NCBI RefSeq assembly: GCF_015352955.1
Contig: NZ_JACYOX010000023.1
Location: 1-64,000 of the forward strand
DNA: 64,000 nt
Direction: 5' to 3'
Source: Noviherbaspirillum soli
Lineage (GTDB): Bacteria; Pseudomonadota; Gammaproteobacteria; Burkholderiales; Burkholderiaceae_D
Positions within the stretch are counted from its first letter, which is position 1, and every line of letters begins with the position of its first letter. A program made the position numbers and the translations under genes. Shown piece after piece: positions 8,804 to 16,669 of the stretch. Under the pieces are notes generated by a model. That model ran no database searches. It saw only the letters and a program-made list of their open reading frames with translations, and was not told the origin of the DNA.

Positions 8804-9250
8804 CTAGTAGGACAGCTGTTCGTCATGCAGCAGCGCGCGGCCGATCGCATTCGGAATGAAGGCGATCGCCTGGCCCGCCGCCGACAGCACAACGCCCGAG
8901 CCGATCACGCTGCAGCCGACCACGCTGCCCACCGCGAGCGACGCACCGGCGATGCCACGTCCGACGATCTCGACACTGGCGCGGGCGCCGTCCGAAGCCC
9001 GTTCCAGCACCAGCACCATGCCGCGGGCGCTGGCTTCCACCGCGGTCACCACCAGCACCGCGCCGCTGACCGACAGGGCCAGCGGAATCGCGGCCACCGA
9101 GCCGGCCACGGCGCTGCCGCCGAACACCGATGCCATCGGCAGGGCCGACAGCGCGCTGAGCGCGGAGCCCTCGCCATGCGCATGGGCCGGGCTGGCGGCC
9201 GCCATGGCCAGCATCGCTGCGGCAAACCAGTTCAACAGGGTGCGTTTCAT
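8804..9250 (-). CDS. STM0539-like exported hydrophobic protein
   Basis: A 148-residue protein: signal peptide MKRTLLNWFAAAMLAMAAASPAHA, then Gly/Ala/Val/Ser-rich hydrophobic segments, and a C-terminal IAFIPNAIGRALLHDEQL motif that I associate with the STM0539 family of unknown function. The start at 9250 has AAGGAG upstream; the frame extends six codons further without support. It sits between the YiaA-like gene (20 bp away) and DUF2145 (9 bp away). Confidence 0.65.
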   Translation of the reverse strand: MKRTLLNWFAAAMLAMAAASPAHAHGEGSALSALSALPMASVFGGSAVAGSVAAIPLALSVSGAVLVVTAVEASARGMVLVLERASDGARASVEIVGRGIAGASLAVGSVVGCSVIGSGVVLSAAGQAIAFIPNAIGRALLHDEQLSY

Positions 9251-9270
9251 GATGTCTCCTTGGGTCAATA

Positions 9271-9753
9271 TCAGGTCGATAGCGGGTTTGGTTCAGGCCG
9301 CGCTTTCTTCGCCGCCGCGCTTTCTTCGCCGCCGCGCTCGAGCAGATCGGCTTCATGGCGGTCGCGCAGCATCTTGGCCAGGGTGAATGCACTGGTCACC
9401 AGGTACAGCCAGGCCACGCCGAGGAAGGCCTTGTAGGTGCCGTTGATGTCCATGCGCAGCAGGCCCCATGCGGTCAGCGCCATCGCCAGCAGGAAGCCGG
9501 ACCAGACCACGTAGCGGAACATCGGCGTGTCGGCGCGGCCGCCCTGCCGCGCCTTCTGGTTGTCGCGCACCATCTTCGACAGCACGAACACATTGGACAG
9601 GCAGAACAGGTAACCCATGATCATGAATACCCGGTCGAGGTCGGCGCCGGGCAAATAGGCCAGGCCGACGCCGCACAGGAATACCGCGATCGCAAACGAG
9701 ATCCAGACCTGCATCTGCCATGCGCCGGAATCGCGGATCATGATGGTTTTCAT
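9271..9753 (-). CDS. YiaA/YiaB family inner-membrane protein
   Basis: A 160-residue protein with two copies of a two-helix membrane unit, each ending in a conserved K-M-x-R-D stretch (VLSKMVRDNQKARQ and LAKMLRDRHEADLL). This is the YiaAB domain arrangement. The function is unknown. AAGGAG lies before the ATG. It is the first gene of the minus-strand module running to the TonB receptor, and it faces the XRE regulator across a 130-bp divergent promoter region. Confidence 0.75.
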   Translation of the reverse strand: MKTIMIRDSGAWQMQVWISFAIAVFLCGVGLAYLPGADLDRVFMIMGYLFCLSNVFVLSKMVRDNQKARQGGRADTPMFRYVVWSGFLLAMALTAWGLLRMDINGTYKAFLGVAWLYLVTSAFTLAKMLRDRHEADLLERGGEESAAAKKARPEPNPLST

Positions 9754-9808
9754 CGTCTTCTCCTTCAGTGGTTGGGGTAGGCGCAGTATTGGCCAACCCG
9801 ATCCTGAA

Positions 9809-9866
9809 GTCTCGAAATACGATCCTAGTCTATATTTATTAGCTAGCGAGTATCATGTTTCGATAC
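9809..9866. promoter_or_regulatory. Paired operator candidates for the XRE regulator
   Basis: GTATCATGTTTCGATAC (9850-9866) has GTATC/GATAC inverted halves. GTCTCGAAATACGATCC (9809-9825) matches the reverse complement of the first at 13 of 17 positions. Centres are 41 bp apart, about four helical turns, so two dimers would bind the same face of the DNA. An AT-rich stretch (tatatttatt) suitable for a -10 element lies between them. The pair sits between the divergent yiaA-like and XRE genes. Confidence 0.5.
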
Positions 9867-9883
9867 TTTCCGGGAGCCTCGCC

Positions 9884-10618
9884 ATGACCACCACCGCTAC
9901 GCTGATCGATGCGCTGAAGCAGGAACTGAAAGCGGCCGGCATGACCTACGCCACCCTGGCCGGCAAGCTGGGCATGGCCGAGTCCAGCGTCAAGCGCATG
10001 CTGGCCAGGGGGGAAATGCCGCTGTCGCGGCTGGATGCGATCTGCGCCGCATTGAAGATCGACTTCGCCGACCTGGCGCGCAGCGTGGCGGATGCAAGGC
10101 CGCTGCTGGCCGAACTGACGCTGGCGCAGGAAAAGGCCGTGGTGGCCGACAAGAAGCTGCTGTTGACGGCCATCTGCGTGCTCAGCCAATGGACGCTGGA
10201 GCAGATCACCGCCTATTACCGGATGACCGAAGCCGAAACCATCGCCCGGCTGGTGCGGCTGGATCGCCTCGGCATCATCGAGCTGCGTCCGCTGAACCGC
10301 TACCGGCTGAAGCTGGCCAAGACCTTCCGCTGGCGGCCGCATGGCCCCGTGATGCAGTTCTTCCGCCAGCATGCCTTGCTCGACTATTTCTCGGGCGGCT
10401 TCGACCGGGAGGACGAATCGCTGATGCTGGTGCACGGCTCCATCAGCAAGAGCCTGGCGCCCTCCTTCATCGAGCGCATGCAGCGGGTGGCACAGGACTT
10501 TGCGCAGGCGCACCAGGCCGACCAGAAGCTGCCGGCGCAGCACCGGGAAGGCTATACGCTGCTGCTGGCAATGCGGTCGTGGGACTTCGAGGGATTCGAG
10601 GCGCTGCGCCGCCTGTGA
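9884..10618 (+). CDS. XRE-family transcriptional regulator
   Basis: A 244-residue protein with an N-terminal Cro/C1-type helix-turn-helix (about residues 5-67, including YATLAGKLGMAESSVKRMLARGEMPLSRL). A roughly 170-residue C-terminal domain follows, with a winged-helix-like segment (WTLEQITAYYRMTEAETIARLVRLDRLGIIEL). ATG at 9884 has GGGAG upstream; the longer frame from 9740 runs back into the divergent gene. It likely regulates itself and the divergent envelope module through the sites at 9809-9866. Confidence 0.85.
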   Translation: MTTTATLIDALKQELKAAGMTYATLAGKLGMAESSVKRMLARGEMPLSRLDAICAALKIDFADLARSVADARPLLAELTLAQEKAVVADKKLLLTAICVLSQWTLEQITAYYRMTEAETIARLVRLDRLGIIELRPLNRYRLKLAKTFRWRPHGPVMQFFRQHALLDYFSGGFDREDESLMLVHGSISKSLAPSFIERMQRVAQDFAQAHQADQKLPAQHREGYTLLLAMRSWDFEGFEALRRL

Positions 10619-10624
10619 AGGCAC

Positions 10625-10658
10625 AAAAAAACCGCGGTCTGGCGCATGCCAGCCGCGG
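10625..10658 (-). terminator. Intrinsic terminator of the 10681-10977 gene
   Basis: On the minus strand CCGCGGCTGGC, loop ATGC, then GCCAGaCCGCGG (one bulged base) is followed by a run of seven T. It lies 22 bp past the stop codon of the small Lys/Ala-rich protein and a few bases past the convergent XRE gene. Confidence 0.85.
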
Positions 10659-10680
10659 CTGCCTCGTTCAAGGACGGTCG

Positions 10681-10977
10681 TTACTTCTGATCGACCACGC
10701 GGGCCTGCGCCTTGGTCTGCGCCTTGGACAGATCGGCTGCGGCCTCGCTGACTTCCTTCTGTGCCTTGCGGTTGGCCTTGAGCTTCTTGCGGTCGGCATC
10801 GGCATCGGCCTTCACGTTGGCCTCGGCTTCCTTGTTCAGCGCACGGTTGGCCTTTTCATTGGCCTTGATGGCAGCGCGCTCGACGTCGCCCTGCGCCTTC
10901 ACCTCGGCCTTGGTGTCCTGCGCATGGACAGCGGTGGATAGCATTGCGGCGGCGAGTATGGCGATGATCTTGTGCAT
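10681..10977 (-). CDS. Small Lys/Ala-rich exported protein
   Basis: A 98-residue protein: a signal peptide (MHKIIAILAAAMLSTAVHA) followed by an almost entirely Ala/Lys/Glu/Asp/Gln segment with no Cys, Trp or Tyr, predicted to be a single highly charged helix. Such proteins are sometimes labelled TolA-like, but that is composition only. GGGAGAAG precedes the ATG, and an intrinsic terminator follows. The function is unknown; it could be a periplasmic stress or envelope-associated helix. Confidence 0.65.
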   Translation of the reverse strand: MHKIIAILAAAMLSTAVHAQDTKAEVKAQGDVERAAIKANEKANRALNKEAEANVKADADADRKKLKANRKAQKEVSEAAADLSKAQTKAQARVVDQK

Positions 10978-11056
10978 TTTCTTCTCCCAAAAATGCCATT
11001 AGGACATGACTTGCCGCCGCGAAGTTCATGCCGACCGTAAGCTTCCATGCGTGCAA

Positions 11057-12010
11057 TCAAGCCTGGCTGGCCTGATCCAGCAGCGCCAGCTGTTGCGCCG
11101 ACAGCGCAAGGCTGACCGAGCGCACCAGGCTGTCGACCTGCTCCACGCTGGTCGCGCTGGCGATCGGCGCGGTCACGCCGCGCTGGGCGATCAGCCAGGC
11201 CAGCGCGACTTCGGCCGGCTTGGCGCCGGTTTCGGCCGCGACCGTATCCAGTGCCGCCAGCACCCGCATGCCGCGCGGGTTGAGGTATTTCTCGACCCGG
11301 CCGCCGCGCGCGCTTTTGCCCAGGTCGTCGGCCGAGCGGTATTTGCCGGACAGGAAACCCGAGGCCAGGCTGTAATAGGTGATCACGCCCAGGTCTTCGG
11401 CGATGCACAGGTCGCGCAGCGAGGATTCGAAGCCGGCGCGGTCGAGCAGGTTGTACTCGGGCTGCAGCACTGTATAGCGCGGCAGCTTGCCGGCGTCGGC
11501 CGCATCGAGCGCGGCGCGCAACTGGGCATTGTCGTAATTGGAGCAGCCTATGGCGCGGACCTTGCCCTGCTTCAGCAGCGTGTCATAGGCGCCCAGGGTT
11601 TCCTCGATCGGCGTGGCGGTATCGGGATAGTGGCTCAGGTAGAGATCGATGTAGTCGGTCTGCAGCCGCCGCAGCGAGTCTTCCACCGCGGCCACGATGC
11701 GGCGTGCCGACAGGCCCTTCTTGTCCGGCCCGAGGTCGACGCCGACCTTGGTGATCAGCGTGACCTTGCCGCGGCGCGACGCATCCGCCGCCAGCCACTT
11801 GCCGATGATGGTTTCGGATTCGCCGCCGACATGGCCTGGCACCCAGCGTGAATAGGCGTCGGCGGTATCGATCGCGTCCAGGCCGGCGCCGGTGAAGCGG
11901 TCCAGCATATCAAATGACGTGGCCTCGTCGGCGGTCCAGCCGAACACATTGCCGCCGAATACCAGCGGTGCGATTTCCAGGCCGGAACGGCCGAGCTTGC
12001 GTTTTTCCAT
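11057..12010 (-). CDS. Aldo/keto reductase
   Basis: A 317-residue NADPH-dependent (beta/alpha)8-barrel oxidoreductase. The catalytic tetrad is visible: Asp48 (DAIDTADAY), Tyr53, Lys88 (LITKVG) and His127 (LYLSHYPD). The C-terminal half has the cofactor-binding IGCSNYDNAQL and ITYYSLASGFLSGKY segments. The start was taken at 12010 (MEKRKLGRSGLEIAPLVFGG) with an AGAGGA site upstream; the frame extends further but runs into the promoter region shared with pilD. The substrate is unknown. Confidence 0.88.
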   Translation of the reverse strand: MEKRKLGRSGLEIAPLVFGGNVFGWTADEATSFDMLDRFTGAGLDAIDTADAYSRWVPGHVGGESETIIGKWLAADASRRGKVTLITKVGVDLGPDKKGLSARRIVAAVEDSLRRLQTDYIDLYLSHYPDTATPIEETLGAYDTLLKQGKVRAIGCSNYDNAQLRAALDAADAGKLPRYTVLQPEYNLLDRAGFESSLRDLCIAEDLGVITYYSLASGFLSGKYRSADDLGKSARGGRVEKYLNPRGMRVLAALDTVAAETGAKPAEVALAWLIAQRGVTAPIASATSVEQVDSLVRSVSLALSAQQLALLDQASQA

Positions 12011-12246
12011 GATGTTGTCTTCCTCTCGTAAGGGTGGCATGCCTGCGGGTCGGTACGCTCTTGGCAGACAGGCATTATGTCGGACCGCTGCAAACCGTGC
12101 CGGGCGCCGCGCAATGTATAGTTCGCGCCACGCCGGCCTGCAGGAATGCAAAATCGCGCCGTCACTCCAAGTACAATCTGTTGATTTTGGGCAGCTTTCC
12201 GGCTTGCCCCGCCCTGCAACCACCGACCTTCTCTTCCGGACACCTC

Positions 12247-13140
12247 ATGAACGACGCGGCAACCCTAGGCGCACTCAACGGCACATTGTTATTTGCGGGT
12301 CCCGGCAACCTGCTTCCCGCCATCGTGGCCGGCATCCTCGGCCTCCTGATCGGCAGCTTCCTCAACGTGGTGATACACCGCATGCCGAAGATGATGCAGC
12401 GCGAGTCGGACAACTATGTCGCCCAGGAAAGCGGCCGGCCGCTGCCGCACATGGAGCGCTACGACCTGGTGCTGCCCCGCTCCGCCTGCCCGCATTGCGG
12501 CCACCGGATCACCGCGCTGGAAAACATCCCGGTGCTGAGCTACCTGGTGCTCGGCGGCAAGTGCAGCCAGTGCAAGGCGCCGATCTCCATCCGCTATCCG
12601 CTGGTGGAAGCGCTGACCGGCGTGCTGTCGGCCTTCATGGTCTGGCATTTCGGCAGCGGCGCAGCCGGCATGGCCTCGCTGGTCTTCCTGTGGCTGCTGA
12701 TCGCCATGACCTTCATCGATGCCGACACCAAGCTGCTGCCGGACGACCTGACCCTGCCGCTCTTGTGGCTGGGCCTCCTGGTCAACCTGAACGGCGCCTT
12801 CGTGCCGCTGCACGAGGCCGTGATCGGCGCCGCCGCCGGCTATCTTTCGCTGTGGTCGGTGTACTGGCTGTTCAAGCTGGTCACCGGCAAGGAAGGCATG
12901 GGCTATGGCGACTTCAAGCTGCTGGCGGCGCTGGGCGCATGGATGGGCTGGACCATGCTGCCGCTGATTATCCTGCTCTCGTCCATCGTCGGCGCGGTGG
13001 TCGGCATCTGCCTGATCGCCTTTACCAAGCGCGGCCGCGACAACCCGATTCCGTTCGGTCCCTACCTCGCCGCCGCTGGGCTGATCGCGCTGATCTGGGG
13101 CAAAATGCTGGTCCAGAGCTATCTCGGCTTTCCGCTGTAG
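12247..13140 (+). CDS. pilD: Prepilin peptidase / N-methyltransferase
   Basis: A 297-residue polytopic aspartyl protease that cleaves and N-methylates type IV prepilins and type II pseudopilins. The zinc-binding tetracysteine is present (C81-x2-C84 and C106-x2-C109). The catalytic aspartates lie in IDADTKLLPD (D158) and GYGDFK (D222). There are about eight membrane segments. It is the first of a plus-strand run pilD-coaE-zapD-yacG, a common order in this group. Partner pil genes lie outside the window. Confidence 0.93.
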   Translation: MNDAATLGALNGTLLFAGPGNLLPAIVAGILGLLIGSFLNVVIHRMPKMMQRESDNYVAQESGRPLPHMERYDLVLPRSACPHCGHRITALENIPVLSYLVLGGKCSQCKAPISIRYPLVEALTGVLSAFMVWHFGSGAAGMASLVFLWLLIAMTFIDADTKLLPDDLTLPLLWLGLLVNLNGAFVPLHEAVIGAAAGYLSLWSVYWLFKLVTGKEGMGYGDFKLLAALGAWMGWTMLPLIILLSSIVGAVVGICLIAFTKRGRDNPIPFGPYLAAAGLIALIWGKMLVQSYLGFPL

Positions 13141-13161
13141 AGGCCAGCGACAAGGAGCTTC

Positions 13162-13803
13162 ATCATCGATTCCCCGTTTTCAATCGGCCTGACGGGCGGC
13201 ATAGGCAGCGGCAAGAGCCTGGTAGCCGACATGTTCGCCGCGCTCGGCGCTTCCCTGATCGACACTGACCAGATCGCGCACCAGTTGACCGCACCCGGCG
13301 GCCGGGCGATGCCAGCCATTCTTGAACAGTTCGGCGCCGAATTCATCGCCGGGAACGGCGCAATGGACCGGGCCCGCATGCGGGCCGAAGTCTTTTCCGA
13401 TCCGCTCGCCAAGAAACGGCTGGAAGCCATCCTGCATCCCCTGATCCGCACCGAGACCGAACGCGCCGCCAGCCAGGCAACCGGAATTTACCGGATCTTT
13501 GTGGTGCCTTTGCTGGTCGAATCCGGCAAATGGAAGGAGCGGGTATCGCGGGTGCTGGTGGTGGACTGCCCTGAAAGCCTGCAACTGGCGCGGGTCATGG
13601 CCCGCAACAGTCTGCCGGAGGCCCAGGTGCGCGCCATCATGGCGGCGCAAGCAACACGCGAGCAAAGGCTGGCGGCGGCCGACGATGTGATCGTCAACGA
13701 CGCCGACATCGCCGCGCTGACGCCGCAGGTCGAGCGCCTGCATGCGCTCTACAGCCGCATCGCGCGTGGAGAACCGCTGCCGGACGCCGGGCGAATGCAA
13801 TAA
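13162..13803 (+). CDS. coaE: Dephospho-CoA kinase with non-canonical start
   Basis: The last step of coenzyme A synthesis, phosphorylating dephospho-CoA. About 213 residues; the P-loop GGIGSGKS lies about 12 residues from the proposed start, and the lid region has [12 protein letters not shown]. The frame is open from the pilD stop codon (same frame), but it contains no ATG, GTG or TTG before the P-loop. AAGGAG at 13152-13157 is followed at normal spacing by ATC ATC (13162-13167). Either ATC is the start or a base change or sequencing error altered an ATG. The first ATG (13231) lies after the P-loop and would remove the ATP site. Confidence 0.85.
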   Translation: MIDSPFSIGLTGGIGSGKSLVADMFAALGASLIDTDQIAHQLTAPGGRAMPAILEQFGAEFIAGNGAMDRARMRAEVFSDPLAKKRLEAILHPLIRTETERAASQATGIYRIFVVPLLVESGKWKERVSRVLVVDCPESLQLARVMARNSLPEAQVRAIMAAQATREQRLAAADDVIVNDADIAALTPQVERLHALYSRIARGEPLPDAGRMQ

Positions 13804-13884
13804 GAATTTGCCAAGTTTGTAATATCATGCTGGTTCTTCAAATCTTCCGGCATGAAGCGGAACCCACTGTAAAGGGATGTCACT

Positions 13885-14640
13885 TTGATCGTCTACGAAT
13901 ACCCTTTCAACGAGCGTATTCGCACGTTGTTGCGGCTGGAAGACCTCTACGAGAAATTCCTTTTCTTCGTTCGGCAGGCGCATCCGCTGCAACATCACGT
14001 GGCGCTGTCCACGATCTTCGAAATGCTGGAAGTGGCAGGCCGCGCTGACCTGAAATCCGATCTCCTGCAGGAACTGGAGCGGCAGAAACAAACATTGCTC
14101 AGCTTCAAGGCCAACCCGAATGTGCAAGCCGAGGCGCTGGACGCGGTACTGGATGAAGTCGACAGCGTCAGCGCTGCGCTGATGGCCTCGGGCGGCAAGA
14201 CCGGGCAAAACATCCGCGACAATGAATGGCTGATGAGCATACGTGGCCGCACCATCATTCCGGGCGGCGCCTGCGAATTCGACCTGCCTTCCTATTACGC
14301 CTGGCAACACCGGCCGGCGCAGCAGCGCATGGAAGACATTTCCACCTGGTTCGCGCCGATGGCGCCGCTGTTTTCCGCGCTGACCTTCGTGCTGCGCCTT
14401 CTGCGCGAGACCGGCCGCCCCACCAAGATCATCGCCCAGGCCGGCAGTTTCCAGCAGATGCTGCAGGGCAAGGTATATCAGATGCTGCGGTTGACGCTGG
14501 ACGAGCGGCTGGGCGCGATTCCCGAGATCTCGGCCAACAAATACATGCTCTGGGTACGCTTCACCACCCAGGACGGCGACATGAAACCCAGGCCCTATGA
14601 CCATGATGTGCCGTTCGACCTGGCGCTCTGCAATTTTTAA
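13885..14640 (+). CDS. zapD: Cell division protein ZapD
   Basis: A 251-residue ZapD (YacF/DUF1342) protein that cross-links FtsZ filaments at the division ring. It begins [22 protein letters not shown], the family signature, and ends FDLALCNF. The start is TTG at 13885 with AAAGGGA seven bases upstream; no ATG fits the conserved N terminus. It is followed by yacG after 12 bp. Confidence 0.92.
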   Translation: MIVYEYPFNERIRTLLRLEDLYEKFLFFVRQAHPLQHHVALSTIFEMLEVAGRADLKSDLLQELERQKQTLLSFKANPNVQAEALDAVLDEVDSVSAALMASGGKTGQNIRDNEWLMSIRGRTIIPGGACEFDLPSYYAWQHRPAQQRMEDISTWFAPMAPLFSALTFVLRLLRETGRPTKIIAQAGSFQQMLQGKVYQMLRLTLDERLGAIPEISANKYMLWVRFTTQDGDMKPRPYDHDVPFDLALCNF

Positions 14641-14652
14641 GATGGAAGTGCA

Positions 14653-14841
14653 ATGGTAGCAACTGTCAATTGCCCGACCTGCGGCAAGAAAGTGGAATGG
14701 ACCGAGGCCAGCAAGTACCGTCCCTTCTGTTCCGATCGCTGCAAGCAGATCGACCTGGGCGCCTGGGCCGAGGAGAAATACGTGATCCCGTCAGCTGAAC
14801 CGCCGGTCGATCCGGAGGACGACGACGCTGCAAAGCGCTAA
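14653..14841 (+). CDS. yacG: DNA gyrase inhibitor YacG
   Basis: A 62-residue zinc-finger protein with C7-x2-C10 and C26-x3-C30, matching YacG, which binds GyrB and blocks gyrase binding to DNA in E. coli. The C terminus is acidic (EDDDAAKR). It is the last gene of the pilD-coaE-zapD-yacG run. Confidence 0.93.
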   Translation: MVATVNCPTCGKKVEWTEASKYRPFCSDRCKQIDLGAWAEEKYVIPSAEPPVDPEDDDAAKR

Positions 14842-14912
14842 GGCCAGATTGCCTCGGCAGGCCGAAGCGCATCAAGTCCGACACAGGAATACCACCAAGC
14901 CGTCCCGATTCC

Positions 14913-14945
14913 GTAGGGCGGAATACCCTGAAGGGGCATTCCGCC
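14913..14945. repeat. REP-like palindrome (GGCGGAAT type)
   Basis: GTAGGGCGGAATACCCTGAAGGGGCATTCCGCC-type unit: arms GGCGGAAT/ATTCCGCC around a CCC...GGG core. It lies in the 14842-15338 gap between convergent yacG and mutT, which holds three such units and a degenerate foldback-arm fragment (about 14993-15052) but no gene. Confidence 0.7.
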
Positions 14946-15127
14946 GAGGTAGCGGCACGCAAGGCAGGTCGCGGGCAGCGAGTTATGCGATGGCGCAGTT
15001 GCTTTTGACGTTGCCGTACGCGCAGCGACAGTTGCAATTGCTTCGCCAAAAGAATTAGCGCATTTCTAACCTGACTGGCATCAGCCGGCCAAGCAAGATT
15101 GCCTTTGGAAGATTCGCCTAGGGGTGA

Positions 15128-15158
15128 GTAGGGTGCAATACCCGAAGGGCATTGCACC
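15128..15158. repeat. REP-like palindrome (GGTGCAAT type)
   Basis: Arms GGTGCAAT/ATTGCACC around CCCGAAGGG, preceded by GTAG. It is identical over its length to the unit at 57607-57637. Relative to the GGCGGAAT-type units the arms differ at paired positions, so the stem is kept. Confidence 0.7.
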
Positions 15159-15208
15159 CCAGCGCATACCGTAAAGATCATCTCAAGGACCTTCGCTGGT
15201 CCATGCAT

Positions 15209-15241
15209 GGCGGAATGCCCCTTCGGGGTATTCCACCCTAC
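15209..15241. repeat. REP-like palindrome (GGCGGAAT type, inverted)
   Basis: Inverted relative to the unit at 14913-14945, ending in CCCTAC; one arm position is mismatched (GGCGGAAT against ATTCCACC). Confidence 0.65.
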
Positions 15242-15338
15242 GAATTCAGGGTGGGTTTTTATTAGCGTCCTCGCCATGCAAGCGATTGCCTTCCGGCTGC
15301 AAAAGGGTCAGGCTGAACGCCCTCTGGAACGAACGACT

Positions 15339-15746
15339 TCAGGCAGCCTGTCCCGGATAGCGCACCCGGTCCAGCCATTCGATCAAGGGAATCGTCGCCG
15401 GCAGCAGCGGCTCGACGTCGACGCTGCCCTGCCAGGAAAAAGCCTGCCCCTCCAGGCTTTGCGGCTCGCCCTGCCATTCCCGGCTGATGTAGAAATGCAG
15501 CCGCACATGGGCATGCGGATAGACATGCTCGACGCAGCACCACGGCTCGGCCGATACCACCGTGATGCCCAGTTCCTCGACGAACTCGCGGCGCAGCGCG
15601 TCGGCGATGGACTCATACTCTTCGACCTTCCCGCCCGGGAATTCCCAGTAGCCTGCATACGGCTTGCCTTCCGGCCGCTGGCCCAGCAGCACGTCGCCGT
15701 TGTCGCGCATCAGGATGCCGACCGCGACATTGATCGGCGCAGTCAT
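15339..15746 (-). CDS. mutT: Nudix hydrolase, MutT/8-oxo-dGTP type
   Basis: A 135-residue Nudix protein that probably hydrolyses 8-oxo-dGTP to prevent A:T to C:G mutations. The Nudix box spans residues 39-61 (G39, E45, REFVEELGI at 53-61). GYWEFPGGKVEE is the MutT signature. Its ATG overlaps the stop of the upstream ATPase gene by one base. It is the last gene of the minus-strand argJ-side run. Confidence 0.9.
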   Translation of the reverse strand: MTAPINVAVGILMRDNGDVLLGQRPEGKPYAGYWEFPGGKVEEYESIADALRREFVEELGITVVSAEPWCCVEHVYPHAHVRLHFYISREWQGEPQSLEGQAFSWQGSVDVEPLLPATIPLIEWLDRVRYPGQAA

Positions 15747-16615
15747 CAGGCCGTGCCGCGACCGGCGTAGTCGCGGGCAAATTGCCAGGCGACGCGGCCG
15801 GAACGCGAGCCGCGCTGCAGCGCCCAGCGCAGCGCATCGCCGCGGGCGGCTTCCACCTGCTGGTCATTGCAGCCGAAATGACGCAGCCAGTGGCCGACGA
15901 TATCGAGATAGTCGCCCTGCTTGAAAGCGTAGAAGGTCACCCACAGGCCGAAGCGCTCGGACAGCGAGATCTTTTCTTCCACGGTTTCGCCAGGATGCAG
16001 GTCGCCGTCCTCGTCATGGGTATAGGTAGCATTGTCGGACATGCGCTCGGGCATCAGGTGGCGGCGGTTGGACGTGGCATAGATCAGCACGTTGTCCGAC
16101 TGCGCGGCGATGCTGCCGTCCAGCGCCGTCTTCAGCGCCTTGTAGCCGCTTTCGCCTTCCTCGAACGACAGGTCGTCGCAAAAAATGACGAAGCGCTCGG
16201 GGCGGGCGGCCACCAGTTCGACGATGTCGGGCAGGTCCACCAGGTCATCCTTGTCGACCTCGATCAGGCGCAGGCCCTGCGCCGCATATTCATTCAGGCA
16301 GGCCTTGATCAGCGAGGACTTGCCGGTGCCGCGGGCGCCGGTCAGCAGCACGTTATTGGCCGGCCGGCCGGACACGAACTGCAGCGTGTTCTGCGCGATC
16401 TGCTCCTTTTGCGGGCCGATGTGCTGCAGGTCGTCCAGTGCGATCGGCGCGATGTGGCGCACCGGCTGCAGCCTGCCGTGGCCATTGCTCTTGCGCCAGC
16501 GGAAGGCATGGCCGGCATCCCAGTCGGGCGCGGCATTCGCGGCCTGCGGCAACAGGGTTTCAATGCGCGCGATCAGCGCTTCGGCACGGGACAGGAAGGT
16601 ATCGAGTTGGGTCAT
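15746..16615 (-). CDS. DUF815 family AAA ATPase
   Basis: A 289-residue P-loop ATPase of the DUF815 family: Walker A GARGTGKSS (residues 93-101) and Walker B FVIFCDDLSF (142-151), with the family-specific TSNRRHLMPERM and ISLSERFGLWVTFY stretches. The function of the family is undefined. It is conserved next to mutT and argJ in this lineage, but the position gives no direct clue to its role. Confidence 0.88.
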   Translation of the reverse strand: MTQLDTFLSRAEALIARIETLLPQAANAAPDWDAGHAFRWRKSNGHGRLQPVRHIAPIALDDLQHIGPQKEQIAQNTLQFVSGRPANNVLLTGARGTGKSSLIKACLNEYAAQGLRLIEVDKDDLVDLPDIVELVAARPERFVIFCDDLSFEEGESGYKALKTALDGSIAAQSDNVLIYATSNRRHLMPERMSDNATYTHDEDGDLHPGETVEEKISLSERFGLWVTFYAFKQGDYLDIVGHWLRHFGCNDQQVEAARGDALRWALQRGSRSGRVAWQFARDYAGRGTA

Positions 16616-16624
16616 GATGGCATT

Positions 16625-16644
16625 GCGGCGCCCGCAGGCGCCGC
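16625..16644. other. GC-rich hairpin between argJ and the ATPase gene
   Basis: GCGGCGCC, CGCA loop, GGCGCCGC: a perfect 8-bp stem with no T-run, located after the argJ stop and 10 bp before the DUF815 start. It could attenuate read-through or stabilise the argJ mRNA end. Confidence 0.4.
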
Positions 16645-16669
16645 CGTGAGGTCGGAATCGGTTGAAGGA

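Noticed and set aside
12247-13803. pilD-coaE read-through fusion
   Set aside because: The two are in the same frame, but a TAG stop ends pilD and AAGGAG precedes coaE; separate translation is simpler.
14666-15277. 203-codon minus-strand frame between yacG and mutT
   Set aside because: Runs antisense through yacG and the REP-like units; repetitive and unsupported.
15301-15350. CAGGCTG/CAGCCTG stem followed by CCCTTTT on the minus strand at the mutT stop
   Set aside because: The stem overlaps the end of the coding sequence with a long loop and a short T-run; too weak to call a terminator.
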